Assembly: GCA_964483145.1 (NCBI GenBank)
Contig: CAZAAK010000031.1
Location: 1-24,196 of the forward strand
DNA length: 24,196 nt
Direction: 5' to 3'
Source of the DNA: Colimorpha sp964483145
GTDB lineage: Bacteria; Bacteroidota; Bacteroidia; Bacteroidales; P3
The notes below the pieces were generated by a model. That model searched no databases, was not told the DNA's origin, and saw only the letters and a program-made list of their open reading frames with translations. Shown in pieces: positions 24,167 through 24,196 of this stretch. The number at the start of each line of letters is the position of its first letter. Position 1 is the first letter of the stretch. Position numbers and translations under genes: made by a program.

Positions 24167-24196
24167 CAGAGTTGATAAGGTTGGCTATCCGATTGT

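Noticed and set aside
19533..24196. DGR reverse transcriptase, accessory gene or template repeat near the variable region
   Set aside because: Sought because of the variable-region signature. No open frame with reverse transcriptase motifs and no A-rich near-copy of 19966-20076 is present in the window.

Overview
The window looks like a Bacteroidales chromosome (gut, rumen or oral type). The evidence is a gingipain-like C25 protease with a C-terminal type IX secretion sorting domain, Bacteroidota-only families (DUF4293, DUF1599, BT_3928-like DoxX), the lineage-typical order rsfS-ftsH-cdsA-psd, folP next to a diadenylate cyclase, and promoters of the TTTG-N20-TAnnTTTG type. No tRNA, rRNA, CRISPR array or transposase gene was found.

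Layout. 1-210: edge of a dispersed repeat, then a terminator. 210-3974 (-): secreted C25 protease. 4248-11913 (-): nine tightly packed genes read right to left: DUF1599, DoxX/thioredoxin-like, DUF4293, tsaE, rsfS, ftsH, cdsA, psd, rluA-type. They combine tRNA modification, ribosome silencing, membrane proteolysis and phosphatidylethanolamine synthesis. 12072-13893 (+): folP and the diadenylate cyclase gene. 13894-16703: a poor region with repeats, a 130-bp palindrome, one small ORF with a near-perfect promoter, a two-helix membrane protein and a probably broken secreted-protein gene. 16704-19532 (+): periplasmic M16 zinc protease with a strong terminator.

19957-24166 (-) is the most interesting part. 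Four genes read right to left: a small P-loop GTPase-like protein; a protein with a Bacteroidetes-type N-domain and a Q-rich coiled coil; a lipoprotein with a retropepsin-like aspartic protease domain; and a protein with another N-domain followed by a SUMF1/FGE-sulfatase (C-type-lectin fold) domain. The last ~40 codons of that domain show the signature of a variable region of a diversity-generating retroelement (DGR): the variable positions are NNC codons, as expected from adenine mutagenesis of AAC codons, embedded in a fixed frame ending LGLRLAL. A one-base frameshift lies just upstream of it, and a hairpin lies just downstream. No reverse transcriptase or template repeat is visible, so the diversifying machinery would be elsewhere.

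My reading is that the locus is a candidate GTPase-based signalling or conflict module with a hypervariable ligand-binding component and a membrane-anchored protease. The domain calls are from motifs seen by eye. The functional link is inference.
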